64,000 bases of DNA, taken from positions 1,453,001 through 1,517,000 of the forward strand of contig JACYXH010000109.1 in the NCBI GenBank assembly GCA_026745465.1, read 5' to 3'. A program made the position numbers and the translations under genes. This stretch comes from Lota lota. Its lineage: Eukaryota > Chordata > Actinopteri > Gadiformes > Lotidae. Below the pieces are notes generated by a model. The model made no database searches. It was not told where the DNA came from and worked only from the letters and a program-made list of their open reading frames with translations. Positions 25,571-37,928 of this stretch are shown piece by piece (positions within the stretch are counted from its first letter, which is position 1; each line of letters opens with the position of its first letter).

Positions 25571-27089
25571 AGATTCTTGGAACTGGAAGTTATTAGTGGT
25601 TAGATGCACCTTGTGACCCTTACCTCTCCGACAGGGATCGGTTCTTCGGCTGCAAGACAAAAGAAGGGCCACTTGATGACCAACCCCTCGGTTGCTCCAT
25701 TGATCAATTGCTTTAAGAACAAAAGGGGGTTAGAGACAGACTTCTGGCAGGGAGGAGGATGAGAACAGGATGAAGGTAAATATACACATAAACTTAGACT
25801 GGGGTTCAGAGAAAAGGATCTGGCAGGGAGGGGCATGAGGCCAGGAAAAAGGTATCGTCAACTAACAGTGGGGGCCAGAGACAGGGCTCTGGCAGGGATG
25901 GGGGAAACGGCATGAGGTGAAACCAAATTTAACTGTTTAAACATGAACACATTCCTCAACAGTAGTTAGTAGTTAGTTCTGTCTTGTGATGTTTCTTTTT
26001 ATTAAGGTCAGCGCTGGGCAGCCTTTCAATTACAAAATATTTGTTTAAAAAAAAAGGCTAACAAAATCATGCCATTTTAGAGGGTACGAATCCCTGGGAG
26101 CTCTGAATTGCTCTTGTCAAGTATATACATTTTTAAGCAGACTAAAAAAAGTGTGGCTTGTTTGTATTTCATACTCTATTTCCCTTTTTTCTCTTATTTG
26201 TGAAGTGCTGTTCGGCGCCTGTTTTCCCAGGCCAATTAACAGCCATTATGTTGGGGTGGGGTGAGCATATGGCTGGAGAAAGTGGTAATTTTCTGTGAGA
26301 GTGTTAGTGTGTCACGCTAAGTTTCGTCCCAGTCCTACAGCACACAAAGAGCCCCAGTCTGGACTACACTAATGGTTTCATATCCAACGGTCCCTTACTC
26401 TCTTCCCTCACAGACCAGAGAGAATGAAAGAGGGCTAGATGTCAGGAATTTAGTTATTGTCGTCTCATTTACCTTTGTGACAGTTATACCATTACAATAT
26501 TGATGTCTAGTAAGAGAAGCAATTTCTATATTCATACACACAAATTTGGATGTGTGTGTGATTAATTAATTTTTAGTATTATTATATTGGTACTTTCTGG
26601 TATTTTTTAAGCTCCCACTTCCAAATCGACCTGCTTACTACCTTTCACTTTCAATCACCACCTGACGCACTTGTCCCCTTTTTCTCCTTCATCCTTCCCC
26701 AGAGCTTATTCTTTCAGCTCTCCATCCCCCATCCATCTTTTGACAGCTCTCTTTCTCTGTGACTTTGAGACCACCGCCTAACTGCCTCCCCTTCCTCCTT
26801 GATGGCTTCAATAAGATGAGATCAATGTTCCAATAGAAAGTGGCTTCTAATTTGTTTACATTTGTTTAAAATGGAATCTGATATTAAGTATATGCTCACC
26901 GCACTCCCTTTTTTAATTGGATTTCACAAGTGAAGGACAAAGGGAGTTTAAAGGGGAGACACTCACATACTGACATGCAAACTAGGATCTTCCATGCAGC
27001 ACTCACCCCTCGGTTTACATGCAAGGCCAGCTGTTCCGGTGAGGGTTACACTTGCTAAGTAGTTAGATGTGAACTCTCAGTCTTACTAG

Positions 27090-27262
27090 TTGTTTTGTGC
27101 TTTCCCCTTTTGGGAAAGTGGTTCTTTGCTCTCATTATCTTCAGTCATTTAATAAACATTTTGTTTACTTTTACCTACGTCTGCGTCTCCTCTTTGTCTC
27201 CCGGAAAAACAATATTCTTTGTTACTCCCCTTATCCCCCTGGATACTAATTGGGGTCGTAAC
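27090..27262 (+). mobile_element. Probable truncated LTR 3' half
   Basis: TTTAATAAACATTTTG (27147-27162) looks like a poly(A) signal region, followed by a CT-rich R/U5-like stretch ending GGGGTCGTAACA at 27262. The CGTAACA end resembles that of the LTR at 17114-17676. A matching TGTTACG start is not found upstream. Confidence 0.45.
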
Positions 27263-29066
27263 AGATACCTCTATGGGGAAGGTGAACATCGATGGCAGAA
27301 TTCCAGTTGTTGTTGTTACGCCCAAACGTGCATACATCTGTTATTACTTTTGTCTTTTCAGTTAACTTTTAAGTTATGTTTTTGGTAAGAGTACAAATAA
27401 ACAGTCAGTTGAACGATCTTTGACATGTGGGATTATTGCAGTGAATGACATTTAGAATGTTCTTGGTGACCAGGGAGTAAATAGTGAACACAGAATACAA
27501 CTATATACAAAACATGTGCAACTGTCCATGCCATGTTTTAAAGTCTGTCGGCTTTCATGCCGTAGCGCTTAGTCCATAGCGCTGTCAATGCGCGTGACGA
27601 TCGCATCGTCACAATAATGTTGAATTAAATTATGAACAGTATATGAGCCAAATGACCCCAACAGTATACAATTTATGTTGCATGCGTAGACATGCATGCA
27701 TGATTCATGGCATAATGGCAGAAGCAAATTAGATTATCTGAGTTATGAGATACCAATAGCCCTGAGGTATTTGTGTGAAATACGGTGTGTCTAACAAATT
27801 CCATCTCCACTTGATTTAATTCTCTCAAAACATTTTCCTCTCCGTTTGCTCACTGACCTATTATAGTCTGACCTCCAATTGATAGTCACTATTTTCTTAA
27901 CCCTAGTCCGACCTCACTGTTTTCTACTCCCATCTGTGTCAACCGTAGCTGTTTTGTCCTTCTGAAACCTTTCCGTCTGTCTGATTTCATTGTTTATTTT
28001 TATTTGCTTTATCATTTCACTGCTTGATGACCCACTAGCCGACTGTATTTCCTACCTCTTGGCTTAACCCAAATTGGTTTGCCTGTGTAGTGTGTTTTCA
28101 ATGCATATTTGTCCACGTTGATGTTGATGTAAATCGTTTGTTCATGTCTTTTTCTGCATATTACCTGACAGTTGGGGGACAACAGGAGTCACAAATTGCA
28201 CTTGGATTGGGATGGGGTCACAGTCTTCAATATCTTTGCATTACAGCAAGCAGTGCCAACATGTGTTCAATAAGTCCGCCACACACACCTGCATTAAAGT
28301 CTGGCACTGATGTGTATACTTACATAGCAAAACATTAAATAATTAATGTGACTCTCCCCCTACAAGCTCCCGATTGGTCAGACTCAACTGAATTTTGCTG
28401 TCAATGGGTTATTTACAGGAACCACCCTGGAGTAGGGAGACTACAGTGTTTGTGGGTGTGTCCTGGGGGCCTCTGCTGTACTGTGGGTAATGTGCTATGA
28501 CCATGAAGAATATTTATTGTACTTGATGAGAATGTGCTGAAAAAATAACATGTTAGATAATATTTTTAAGATTCAGGTAAATAGGTCTATAAGTTTAAAG
28601 TGTAGGACTTTTTGTAAGTATGTGTTTATGTCTGTGTTTAAAGGAATGATTCACCCTAACAATATAATATTCTAAAATCCATTTGTTTTACATATTGAAC
28701 AGTACAAAATATTCTGTGACACTAAGCCATCATTATTGAAGATTTTGGGAAACATTTATAAGCCCTCATTCTCAGGCTTCTAGATAGCTACCATTTAGAT
28801 TGAACTAAAATTCCAAAATCCACCGCATGAAAGAGCACATAAGCAAAAATTGCAGAATCAAATATCGTAGGGCTGTTGATGCTGACATCAGCTAGCATGC
28901 TAACCCCCTACATCCGTTTGCCTGCCAATAGAGATCATGTTTCATATTTTTTTATACAATGTTTATGTACAATCAGCATTATAGATTGAATGCATAACAT
29001 AACTACTGATTATATGTAATGGCGATGTAAAAGTACTTCTATGTTAATTCCTATCTCTGGCCACTG

Positions 29067-29101
29067 AAAGTGTAGCACTGGGACCTCACAGTGCTACACT
29101 T
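29067..29101. repeat. Short perfect hairpin (14-bp arms)
   Basis: AAAGTGTAGCACTG and CAGTGCTACACTTT are exact inverse complements around a 7-base loop. Followed by a T-run. Function unknown. Confidence 0.8.
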
Positions 29102-29716
29102 TTTTTTACATAAATCTATTTAAGATTTAGGAGTACTCAGAGCAGTGGTGAGCGGTCCATTTAAGCTGTGAATGCAGCGCATGCCAAGGCTTTTTGAAAG
29201 ACAACAGAATATTAATTGAAATACATTTTCAATGTTTCTATTTTAATTAAACATTTATGACAAAATATTACAACATTTGTTGTTTTTCTCCAAATTCTTT
29301 TATTTTCAAACGACAATGACTAAAGTTGTGTTGCTAGGTTTTGATCTCTAGGTGAATCTATGCTGAAATGCTGTCTATATGTTATGCCCAGTGTTCAGCA
29401 TATCTCAAGAATGCACTCTTTGTAATCTCCCGCTTTCATGAGGGCTAGGGTGGGGTCTGCTCAAAGCGCTGAATGTATGTTGGGAGAAAAGCTGAATTCG
29501 GCCTCAGGTCTTTAATCACGTGACACAGCACAACAATCCCCCTAAGTGTCTCAGGTTAATTACACATTTCCTAAGATACTATTGATTCATGCACCCATAG
29601 ACCGTCACACCAACTCCCTAATTAAACATCACATTATTATATTACAGCAGTTATTTTATACTAAATACTATAACCGGTTTGGATGAAGAATGCATTTATA
29701 GCGCACATTCAGGGTA

Positions 29717-29943
<227 letters not shown>

Positions 29944-30291
29944 CTAATTACATCTGTATGTCGCAATGTCAGATCAATGAGACCTTTGGGATTTGGACGT
30001 TTTTGTATTTTTTTTGTCAGTACCTAACTCCAGCTGTTTGAATAGTCTTGCAAGAATCTGATCAGGTCCCTTGTGAGGGACACTGGGGATTGCTGCCTTG
30101 CCTGAGGCTTCCTGTTACCAAGCTATTGAGCTATTTGTTAATTGATGTGGTTTTCTTTAGCCTAAAAGCTCTATACAAACACAAAAGAAAAAAAGCATGC
30201 CAAAGTAAGCACTAGAGATTTCATCGTGATAAACAAACGACACTGTTTCTGATGTAACATGCATATTGTGAATACTGCTGTATACACACAC

Positions 30292-30403
<112 letters not shown>

Positions 30404-30874
30404 AAAAACAAAACCATTTTTGCAAATCTTTGTCCCTACATTAATTCATATATGTTTTTTGGGTGTCATTTAGCCAGTGAAAAAATTGCCAACTATGGGT
30501 TCACTCTTAGTGTCTGACCCCTTGGTGAAGACATACAGGAACAACAGTCATCTTAGCAAAAGTCTACATTGCAGATGGTTTGTGTGTGTGTTTTCCACCT
30601 TACATTCATATATTATTGATTTTTACACAAGTTTGACAATATATTCAATAATTAAGTCACTATTTGTACATTCTCAAGTCAGGTATTTCTTTATTCACTT
30701 TGTAATATATTTTGTATAGAACTGTACCATGAGGCTTCTGTGTGTGTATGTGTGCATACCATTTATGCCTCGGGATTTGAGGGGAGACAGTTGATTCAGC
30801 ACCATAACAGAGCATTTAAATGACTCCATTGACATCTCTGTTTCTCTGTCTCTCTCAAACCCAACATGTAACAG

Positions 30875-31003
30875 GTCGACATACCTGCCCGCCTAAGAAG
30901 TTTGACTGTGGTGGAGCCGCTGGCAAGTGTGTCTCTTTGTCATGGCGATGCGACGGTGAGAGAGACTGTGAGAACGGGGCTGATGAAGAGCAGTGCGCTG
31001 CAG
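30875..31003 (+). CDS. lrp8: lrp8-like exon: LDL-receptor class A module 3
   Basis: This 129-bp exon lies between ACAG (to 30874) and GTATGT (from 31004), phase 1-1, and joins in frame to the LA2 exon to give a serine at the junction. It encodes [18 protein letters not shown], then [20 protein letters not shown] and a final QC. The six cysteines and DG-x-x-DC...DE acidic cluster are intact. The usual SDE is ADE here, as is also seen in LA3 of LRP8, where the family has an insertion between the second and third cysteines like the one seen here. It belongs to the extracellular ligand-binding array. A solo LTR begins only 44 bp past the splice donor. Confidence 0.88.
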
Positions 31004-31047
31004 GTATGTTGCCGGGTTTGATGGGATGGCAGGAGCAGGGTTCAGAC

Positions 31048-31535
31048 TGTTAAGATACGGTACTGGAACCCAAATGCAGAACACAGGAATGCGGAGATGG
31101 TACGGGGTTTAAAGGGATTTATTAAACAGAGTTCAGGCCAGGGCTAGGCAAATCGTAGTCGGGCAGGCAGAGGTTCAGCGGCGGGCAGGCAAGCGGACAG
31201 TCAGAGTGGGGTGCGGCAGGCGAGTAGTCAATCAGGCGGGGGGTTCGGCGGCAGTTAGGCAGGCGGGGTGGGTAGACAGTCGAGGCTCCGGGGAAGAGCT
31301 GGGCACAAGGAGAGGCAGGGTTAGGAGCAAGCAAGGAGAAGGGAAGACAGGAATCAATAACGCTGGAACGAAGGTACTAACACAGAGAGAGTATGCAACG
31401 AACTGGCGCCGGCTGCTGAGGGAACGAGGGAGAAGTAGGGTGCGCTGATTGTGGATTGCAGACAGGTGTGTAAACAAATGCACGTGGAGGAGTGGCAGCC
31501 GGCGCAACTAGGTGGTGGCAGAGGGTGGCGTGACA
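31048..31535 (-). mobile_element. Solo LTR (chromovirus family of 55443) with CAGAC duplication
   Basis: The 488-bp unit starts TGTTAAGATACGGTACTGG and ends GGTGGTGGCAGAGGGTGGCG then TGACA. It is flanked by CAGAC (31043-31047 and 31536-31540). Beginning, end and the CAGGCAGGCGG-type interior match the LTR at 55443-56027. TTTATT at 31118 marks the poly(A) signal on the minus strand. Confidence 0.88.
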
Positions 31536-31722
31536 CAGACAGAGGGTAGAACAGTTCTCTACGATGGTAGCCCTGAGAGCCGATTCCATATCATGTATGT
31601 ATCAGGTAGCTTCAGTTGACAAATAAACCCCCACTCCAGATGCATACATGGAAAATAAAAGTACAATGATGTCGGTGTCTGCAATACAAAGAAATCCACA
31701 CTAGGTGCAATAGGCTTTTGAC

Positions 31723-31890
31723 CAGAGGTGGGTAGAGTAGCCAAAAAATTTACTCAAGTAAAAGTACTGTTACTTCAGAATAATATGACTCAAGTAAAAG
31801 TTAAAAGTAGTCATCCAAATAATTACTTGAGTAAGAGTAAAAAACTACTCAAGTACTGAGTAACTGTTGAGTAACGTCTGATTAATTTTT
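31723..31890. mobile_element. hAT (Charlie-like) terminal segment
   Basis: CAGAGGTGGGTAGAGTAGCC followed by ACTCAAGTAAAAGTACTGTT and further ACTCAAGTA repeats is a well-known hAT terminus in fish genomes. It faces the minus-strand transposase pieces at 32552-34935 and is probably their 3' end. The opposite end was not found. Confidence 0.7.
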
Positions 31891-32340
31891 TAACACAAGA
31901 CAACAATCAAACAGACTAAAATAATACAAAATAATCATCTTTAGGCAAATTATAGTTAATCCAATAAATAAAATAAATTAAAATAAATAAATAAATTACA
32001 AAATAGCTTAAATTAAAATAATTCAGGTAAATTCAAGGACTTAAAAATACAATAAATAAAATAATAATAAATAATAAATAAATAAGCACAAGTAACACAA
32101 ATTTCCAAACCTTTATACTTTTTTTACCAGGCAGAACTAGAACGAGGCAGCCCATAAACTCACACACACATTTCATACCAGGCATGCTGAACAGAAAAAG
32201 CACCTCAAAACTTCCACAGATAGACAACAGATTTGGCAATATTCTAACCTTTAGGCTGACACTGGCCCTTTACATAGTGGAGTCAACACTCCAGGAACTC
32301 TTTGGCACAGTAACATGAGAACCCTTTTATATTGAAGGCC

Positions 32341-32522
<182 letters not shown>

Positions 32523-32551
32523 CATGCAGAAACAAACTATTCACCAAAGAA

Positions 32552-32872
32552 TCACTCAGTGATGTCACTATTAAGCTTCAACAGTAGCTGGCTCTCAAGG
32601 TTCTTGCTGTGAAGCTGTGATCGTTTAGCAGTGAACAGGAGTCCTGCATGACTGAAAAGTCTCTCACAGGCTGCAGATGCAGGAAGACCTGTCTTGACTT
32701 TGAGTGACAGCTTCTTGATGCGAGGAAAGGTGTGGAGTAGATCCATACCTGCAGGGGACAGACATGAAAGGTACCTCTCCAGCTCTCCTACTTGTGATTT
32801 TCCCAAATCCATGGATGCAAAGAAGACGGCTTCATTAGAAAGGCCGCTGTTTGCACTGGTGACATCATCCAA
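32552..32872 (-). pseudogene. hAT transposase C-terminal (dimerisation) fragment
   Basis: The 106-residue frame reads FPRIKKLSLKVKTGLPASAA then CERLFSHAGLLFTAKRSQL and ends LLLKLNSDITE. The ERLFS.AG....KR..L block is the hAT C-terminal dimerisation motif. It is the last piece of a transposase running 34935 to 32552 on the minus strand. Confidence 0.75.
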
Positions 32873-33125
32873 GTCGGTGTCGAGGTGATTTCTGATGTAG
32901 TCAAGGCCTGTGGGTTTTAAGGGAAGATAAATCGTTTTTCAAACGAATTAAGTCTGCACATTATTCTTACCCTTCTACTGTATAGGCTGTCAAGCTGCTG
33001 ATGTTTGACATTAAAAGCTACCTGAGCTTCTAACTATATTGCCACCCTGTGGTTTGTCACTGACACACTATAATCCTAAATGACAGTAACATTATACAGA
33101 GTTATATAGGTCAATGTCTACTGGT

Positions 33126-33458
33126 TCACATTTGAATTGATAAACAAGTATATTTACCAGCATTTAAGATGTTCTCCTCTGTGGTCCAGGATGTTCTGAA
33201 TCTTGGTAGGAGTATTGCTGCTGCAATCAGCTCAGGCTCTTTCATGACATCTCCAAAATGTTTCTGGATCCCTTGCTGCAGGGCGTGAACAAGAGGTGTA
33301 CACATTTTGCAAGTTGACTCCAACCTCTTCAGCTTGTCCCGCAACTGGTAAAGTGTTGGCAGCAGGAGGCCCATATGCACAGATGATTCCCCTTGGAGGA
33401 TATTAAGGGCCATGGCAACAGGCTTCATCACAGCAGCATACTCGACCAAAAACCCCAT
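33126..33458 (-). pseudogene. hAT transposase middle fragment
   Basis: The 110-residue frame contains an EYAAVMKPVAMALNILQGE block and PELIAAAILLPRFRTSW, typical of the alpha-helical insertion and late core of hAT transposases (family pattern: L..AT.LDPRFK). It sits in order between the N-terminal and C-terminal pieces; a GT-rich/AG gap between this and the next piece could be an intron. Confidence 0.7.
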
Positions 33459-33570
33459 TTCAGCTGGATTGAACCTATAAAAGATGTAACGATAAAAAAA
33501 TTACTTATAGCTATTTCTGGTACAATGTCTTTATTATGCATTGTACATGTTAAATACACAAATAAATATA

Positions 33571-34275
33571 CCGTATTTTCCGCACTATAAGGCGCACCGG
33601 ATTATAAGGCGCATAGAATAGAAGATACTGCAGTCAAACGTTTGACTGCGTTTGATTGAGAGATTAGGTTTTTTCATAAAACGAAAGCACCAAGAAGGAC
33701 CGCCTTGAAATTCATCGATGTTCATGTCCCGTGCTAGCGATGTTGCCTTCATTCGAATAGTGACTGTAGAGACGCTTCTACTTGCTCTCTGTTCAACAAC
33801 CCACTGTTCGAGTTTGTCCTCTAACTGTGGCCATCTCGCTTTGTTCCCTCGGAAACTCTGTTTAGTCTTTTTTACTTGGCGCAGGTCATCTTCTTGCTTC
33901 CTCCACTTCCGTACCATTGATTCATTAATGTTGAATTCTCTCGCTGCTGCTCTATTCCCATATTCTACTGCGTGACCGACAGCCTTGAGCTTGAACTCTG
34001 CGTCGTAAGCGTGTCTCTTGAAAGGTGCCATTTTGGGGTCTTTATACACACACAAGTGGTGTGGGACTGCGAGTAAGCACAGTACCGGTGTTTACTGACT
34101 ACGGTAGCCGTAATGCTGAAAGCGGTGCGGCTTTGTAGTTTACCAGTCGTACTGAAACATTTTATTATTATTAAATTGTTTTTATTGGTTTTTCATACTG
34201 AAACATTTTGACATTTTGTCGTTTTTTTAGAAAATTAAAGGCTTTTAAGTGCGCCTTATAGTGCGGAAAATACGG
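33571..34275 (-). mobile_element. pogo/Tigger-like element nested in hAT, DDE core missing
   Basis: The 705-bp unit starts CCGTATTTTCCGCACTATAA and ends in its inverse complement TTATAGTGCGGAAAATACGG, flanked by TA on each side (33569-33570, 34276-34277), the Tc1/mariner-superfamily target duplication. It encodes only the N-terminal DNA-binding part of a transposase. It lies inside the hAT transposase region, so it inserted later. Confidence 0.85.
33585..34031 (-). pseudogene. pogo-type transposase, N-terminal DNA-binding part only
   Basis: From the methionine at 34031 the frame reads MAPFKRHAYDAEFKLKAVGH and later INESMVRKWRKQEDDLRQVK, a psq/CENP-B-type helix-turn-helix, then a second HTH region (ARWPQLEDKLEQWVVEQR, WCFRFMKKPNLSI). 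Full-length family members continue for several hundred residues with a DDD/DDE nuclease; here the frame runs into the terminal inverted repeat after about 130 meaningful residues, so the catalytic domain has been deleted. Confidence 0.8.
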
Positions 34276-34434
34276 TAAATAAATTAGTTAAATTATTTAA
34301 TTGAAGTCATCCACAATTGTCACACCACCATGCAAAGAAAACTTAGTTACTTGAGACAAGTGGATTCACCCATTAATCAGCAAGGCTTATTTATTTTTAT
34401 TATTCTTTAAAAACAAAATATAAATTTTGTCAAC

Positions 34435-34935
34435 TTACATCTTTATCTTTAATGCTGTGCAGACATTGCGAATTGCTTGTTGTCCTTGCTCTCGGTGAAT
34501 GCGCACAATCCTTTCTACAGCGAGGAACAGGGAGCTCCAGCGTGTCTGATTGGGTCGGAGAAACTGCAGCTTGCATTCACGTTCCACTGTTTCATGAGCC
34601 ATGGTTGACCTGCTGGTTTTATTCCAAAGAGCATGACATTTTGCAAAAGCAGACCGAGACAGCCTCTTGTAGGTTTCGTTTGCAGCTCCTCCTGCAGCAG
34701 TGGCATCAACTGTGGATATAAGATTGAGGAGATGGCATGCACACTTTTGGTGCCTTGGAAGTTGGTACTCAAGGCCTGTGTTGTCATCCAGAATAGCAGA
34801 CACATCTTGATACTCCACCTCTGACTCACTCTGATCTTCTGTTGCATCATCAAGGGTGGAGTCCCTCATCAAAAATGTCAACTCACTCACTCTCAACTTC
34901 CACGTATTGCCTTTAAAATGCTTTAAAATATGCAT
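34435..34935 (-). pseudogene. hAT transposase N-terminal/core fragment
   Basis: The 166-residue frame carries RHQKCACHLLNLISTVDAT, KRLSRSAFAKCHALWNKTSR and LQFLRPNQTRWSSLFLAVER. The C.CH.LNL and N.TRW.S motifs are characteristic of the RNase-H-like core of hAT transposases. It is the most 5' surviving piece of the same minus-strand transposase. Confidence 0.78.
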
Positions 34936-35829
34936 GTGTCTGGCAAGTGATGGGAGTCCCCCTTAGTCCTCATCCAAGTAATCCAAATAAGAGGCTTATT
35001 ATACTAATACTTCATCATACTACTAGGCCTGGGCTTAAACTGTATCACTTTAGGTTTGCCATTTGTTCAACACTTTTTTCAATTATTTTACATTATTAAA
35101 ATCAACTGTTTAAACTCCATTTAACACTTAAAATGTTACAAATCATTAAAAGCCAGCAATCCAGTTTAGCATCAGCCTTTCAACAGCCGTCATTCACACC
35201 GGAATTTCTTCAGAAATTGCCTTTTTCTTAGGCTTTATTATTATTAGGTGAGTGCTGCTTCCAGTAAAACCATACAATGAGGTAGGTTATGTTTCTAAAT
35301 GCTAATGCTTCTTAAATTTTTTATTTTTCATGTCTTGCTATCTACATATATTATATGTCATCTGAAAGCTGAGACTCAATAGATTATAACACTACAAGCC
35401 ATATAATTCTGGGCCCTAATGCAACAAACTAGATGTGAATTAATAACATCACCTTTTCCACGTCACAATCACATAAAATATTTTACCTTTGTTTTTAACA
35501 TACTAATACTTATCATACCAATTCTACTATAAATAGTACTAATACTGTATCATACAAATACTACTTCTACTACTTATCATACTAATACTTAAATGCTGCT
35601 CTTTCTGTGTTCACTACGTTATCAACCAATACTACTAAGTGTTATACTAATACTACTTCTACTACTGAAACTTATACTAGTACTTCTACTACATATCTTT
35701 CTAATAGTCATCACTACTTCTACTTCTATTTCATGCTAGGCAATATTGACTCGTTATACATTTCATGTTTAAAGTTGAATATAAAAAAAAGTGAATATCT
35801 TAATTAGAAAATTTGTGAAAAACGGAAGT

Positions 35830-37110
35830 AGTGATGGACCAAAAAAAGTGGCAGAAGAATAATTAAAAATATAGTTGCAAGCAATAATAACAGGGTCCTA
35901 CATATGGTGAGCATGGCCTAATGCATTCATCAAAGTAGACATAATTTGATTTCGTGCCATGTCTCACAATATGTTTGGTCAAGGTTGGATTCAAACAGTA
36001 GACCTCCTGCACAACATTGCTAAGCATTGCTGCCACATGCTCTGCCACTCTTCCATTATTTGCACAAATGCTTGGCATTTTGGTAAAATGGCATCGGTAT
36101 GCCACATATCAAAACATCATTAACCATGTCTCTAAGAAAATAATTAATTTATGACATCTCTGACAATATAGTATTTGGTCAAGGTCAGATTCAAACTGGC
36201 TACCTCCTGTTTCTCAGCCCCACACTCTAACACTGAGCTACATTGATATATCTCAATAGTGTAGGGCAGATCACAATCACATGGCGGAAATGGTGAGCTT
36301 GGTAGGTATGGTAAAATGGCAACCATGTTTCAAAAGTAAACAGAGGCAAAATCCACTGTCAAAACTGACTTTTGAGGAATGATGTGTGTACCCCTTTAAG
36401 GCCCAGCCAGCATTGGTGAGAGACCTCGGTTTGGATAGGTGAACTTCAAACCAATGCATCCAAACAAAACTAACTGATAGAGACTTGAAATTTGGCATTG
36501 GTATACTTATGGAATCTCCTCTTTTTAGCCATCTTATACAGCCGATTCTATGTGGTTTTGACGCAATGTTATAGCTGTTTAAACGTTACTTACAATTGTT
36601 TATCTCTGCCATCTTTGGCCTTATTGCTATGTACAGTCACCTGGTACATGTGTGCCAAGTTTGCAGCTTTTACCACCTCCGGCACCAAATCATTTTGTGT
36701 GTGGGCATTTGGTCAAGTTGTGGTCATTAAATGACCAAATGGTCTGACCATATGGGTTGCAATTTGAAAGTTGTTCATCATGACAAATGGTGCTTGTGTA
36801 CAGTTTCATGCATATTGCCCTTTCCTAGTGGAAATGTCAGCCTGTTCAACTGAACTTCAAGCGCTTATTATAGCCCCACCTATGGGCAATTCTGGCCCAT
36901 TCTTTGTATCCCTTACTCATTTTACGAGTTTTACAAGCCTGCCAATTTATACAACTTTTGAGCCAAAAAAGTCAGTGAAAAAATTATAATAAATATAGTT
37001 GCATGCAACGATACGTAGTCCTACAATATGGCAAGCAGGGTGGCCATGGCCTAGTGAATAAATCTTAGTAGACGGCATTTGATTTTGTGCCATGTCTCCA
37101 CATAACCACT
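35830..37110 (-). repeat. Cluster of dispersed repeats with SINE copies
   Basis: The block contains an ATATAGTTGCA[AT]GCAA motif twice (35870, 36996), followed each time by ...GTCCTACA and ATGG.GAGCA/CATGGCCTA sequence. SINE-like pieces are 35895-36065, 36126-36255 and 37040-37100, all minus. Between them, 36260-36960 looks like a decayed non-autonomous element that I cannot classify. Confidence 0.55.
36126..36255 (-). mobile_element. tRNA-derived SINE copy with clear A and B boxes
   Basis: On the minus strand TAGCTCAGTGTTAGAGTG (box A) is followed by CCAGTTTGAATCTGACC (box B), then CTTGACCAAATACTATATTG, the body shared with 21905-22075. Spacing matches a tRNA promoter. Confidence 0.75.
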
Positions 37111-37928
37111 AGTTTAACTTGTACTATATACAGTCTATGTGCGTTACACCCACACCAGATCTCCACTGGCCACACAGTTTTCTACCTCCTTTTTCTTAGC
37201 TAGCTTAATTTAAATGTTGTATTGATTGGGGACATTATGAAACATGGTCCGGTTTAAGTGTGTTTTAGTTAGGCCATTGTTTAGGGCAGGGTACTTCATA
37301 GTGTGCCTGCCCGACCGTCTAATTCTGCAGAAAAGGGCTGCTTAAATGCTACGTTGAGAAGTTTTTGTTGTTGAGTCTTGACTCCCTGTCACTTCAAATG
37401 TGTGGCCATGCTTGGTGTACACAAGCATGACACAATGGCTATACTGTATTGTTTTGTCCACCACCCTTCTTCTGCCATTATATTTTACAGGGAATCCAAA
37501 ATGCTCCCATACATGAGATTAAATGATGCAGGAGGCTTTTTAGGCTCCTTCGCTCCGCTGCTAGCCATGACTATCACTGAGCTTTTTCTTTTTTTTGCAA
37601 TGCGATCAGTCCGGATTGATTTGTTGGGATTCAACATGCCTGGTGCACAAGAACACACATTAATATTGAGGGAATTATTACTTAAAAAATAACAGTGGCA
37701 GTAAAACTGTATTTCACACTATGATGGTAGACTTTGCGATTAATCCGTGGTTCACTGTAACAGATTAATTACCCCCCCCCCCCCCCTCCCCACGGTTCAC
37801 AAACCGTGAGGGGGGGATCCATAAGGATCAAGTATCAACAACTGTTGATACATCACTAATTGACACTACCATGCTGTCATAACCGCTACACTAACCACAC
37901 TGTAATGACCACTACCACACTAACCACA

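Noticed and set aside
37771..37816. C-run and G-run pair flanking CACGGTTCACAAACCGTG as a regulatory hairpin
   Set aside because: CGGTTCACAAACCG with C/G runs can fold, but homopolymer runs of this kind are error-prone, and there is no further support.
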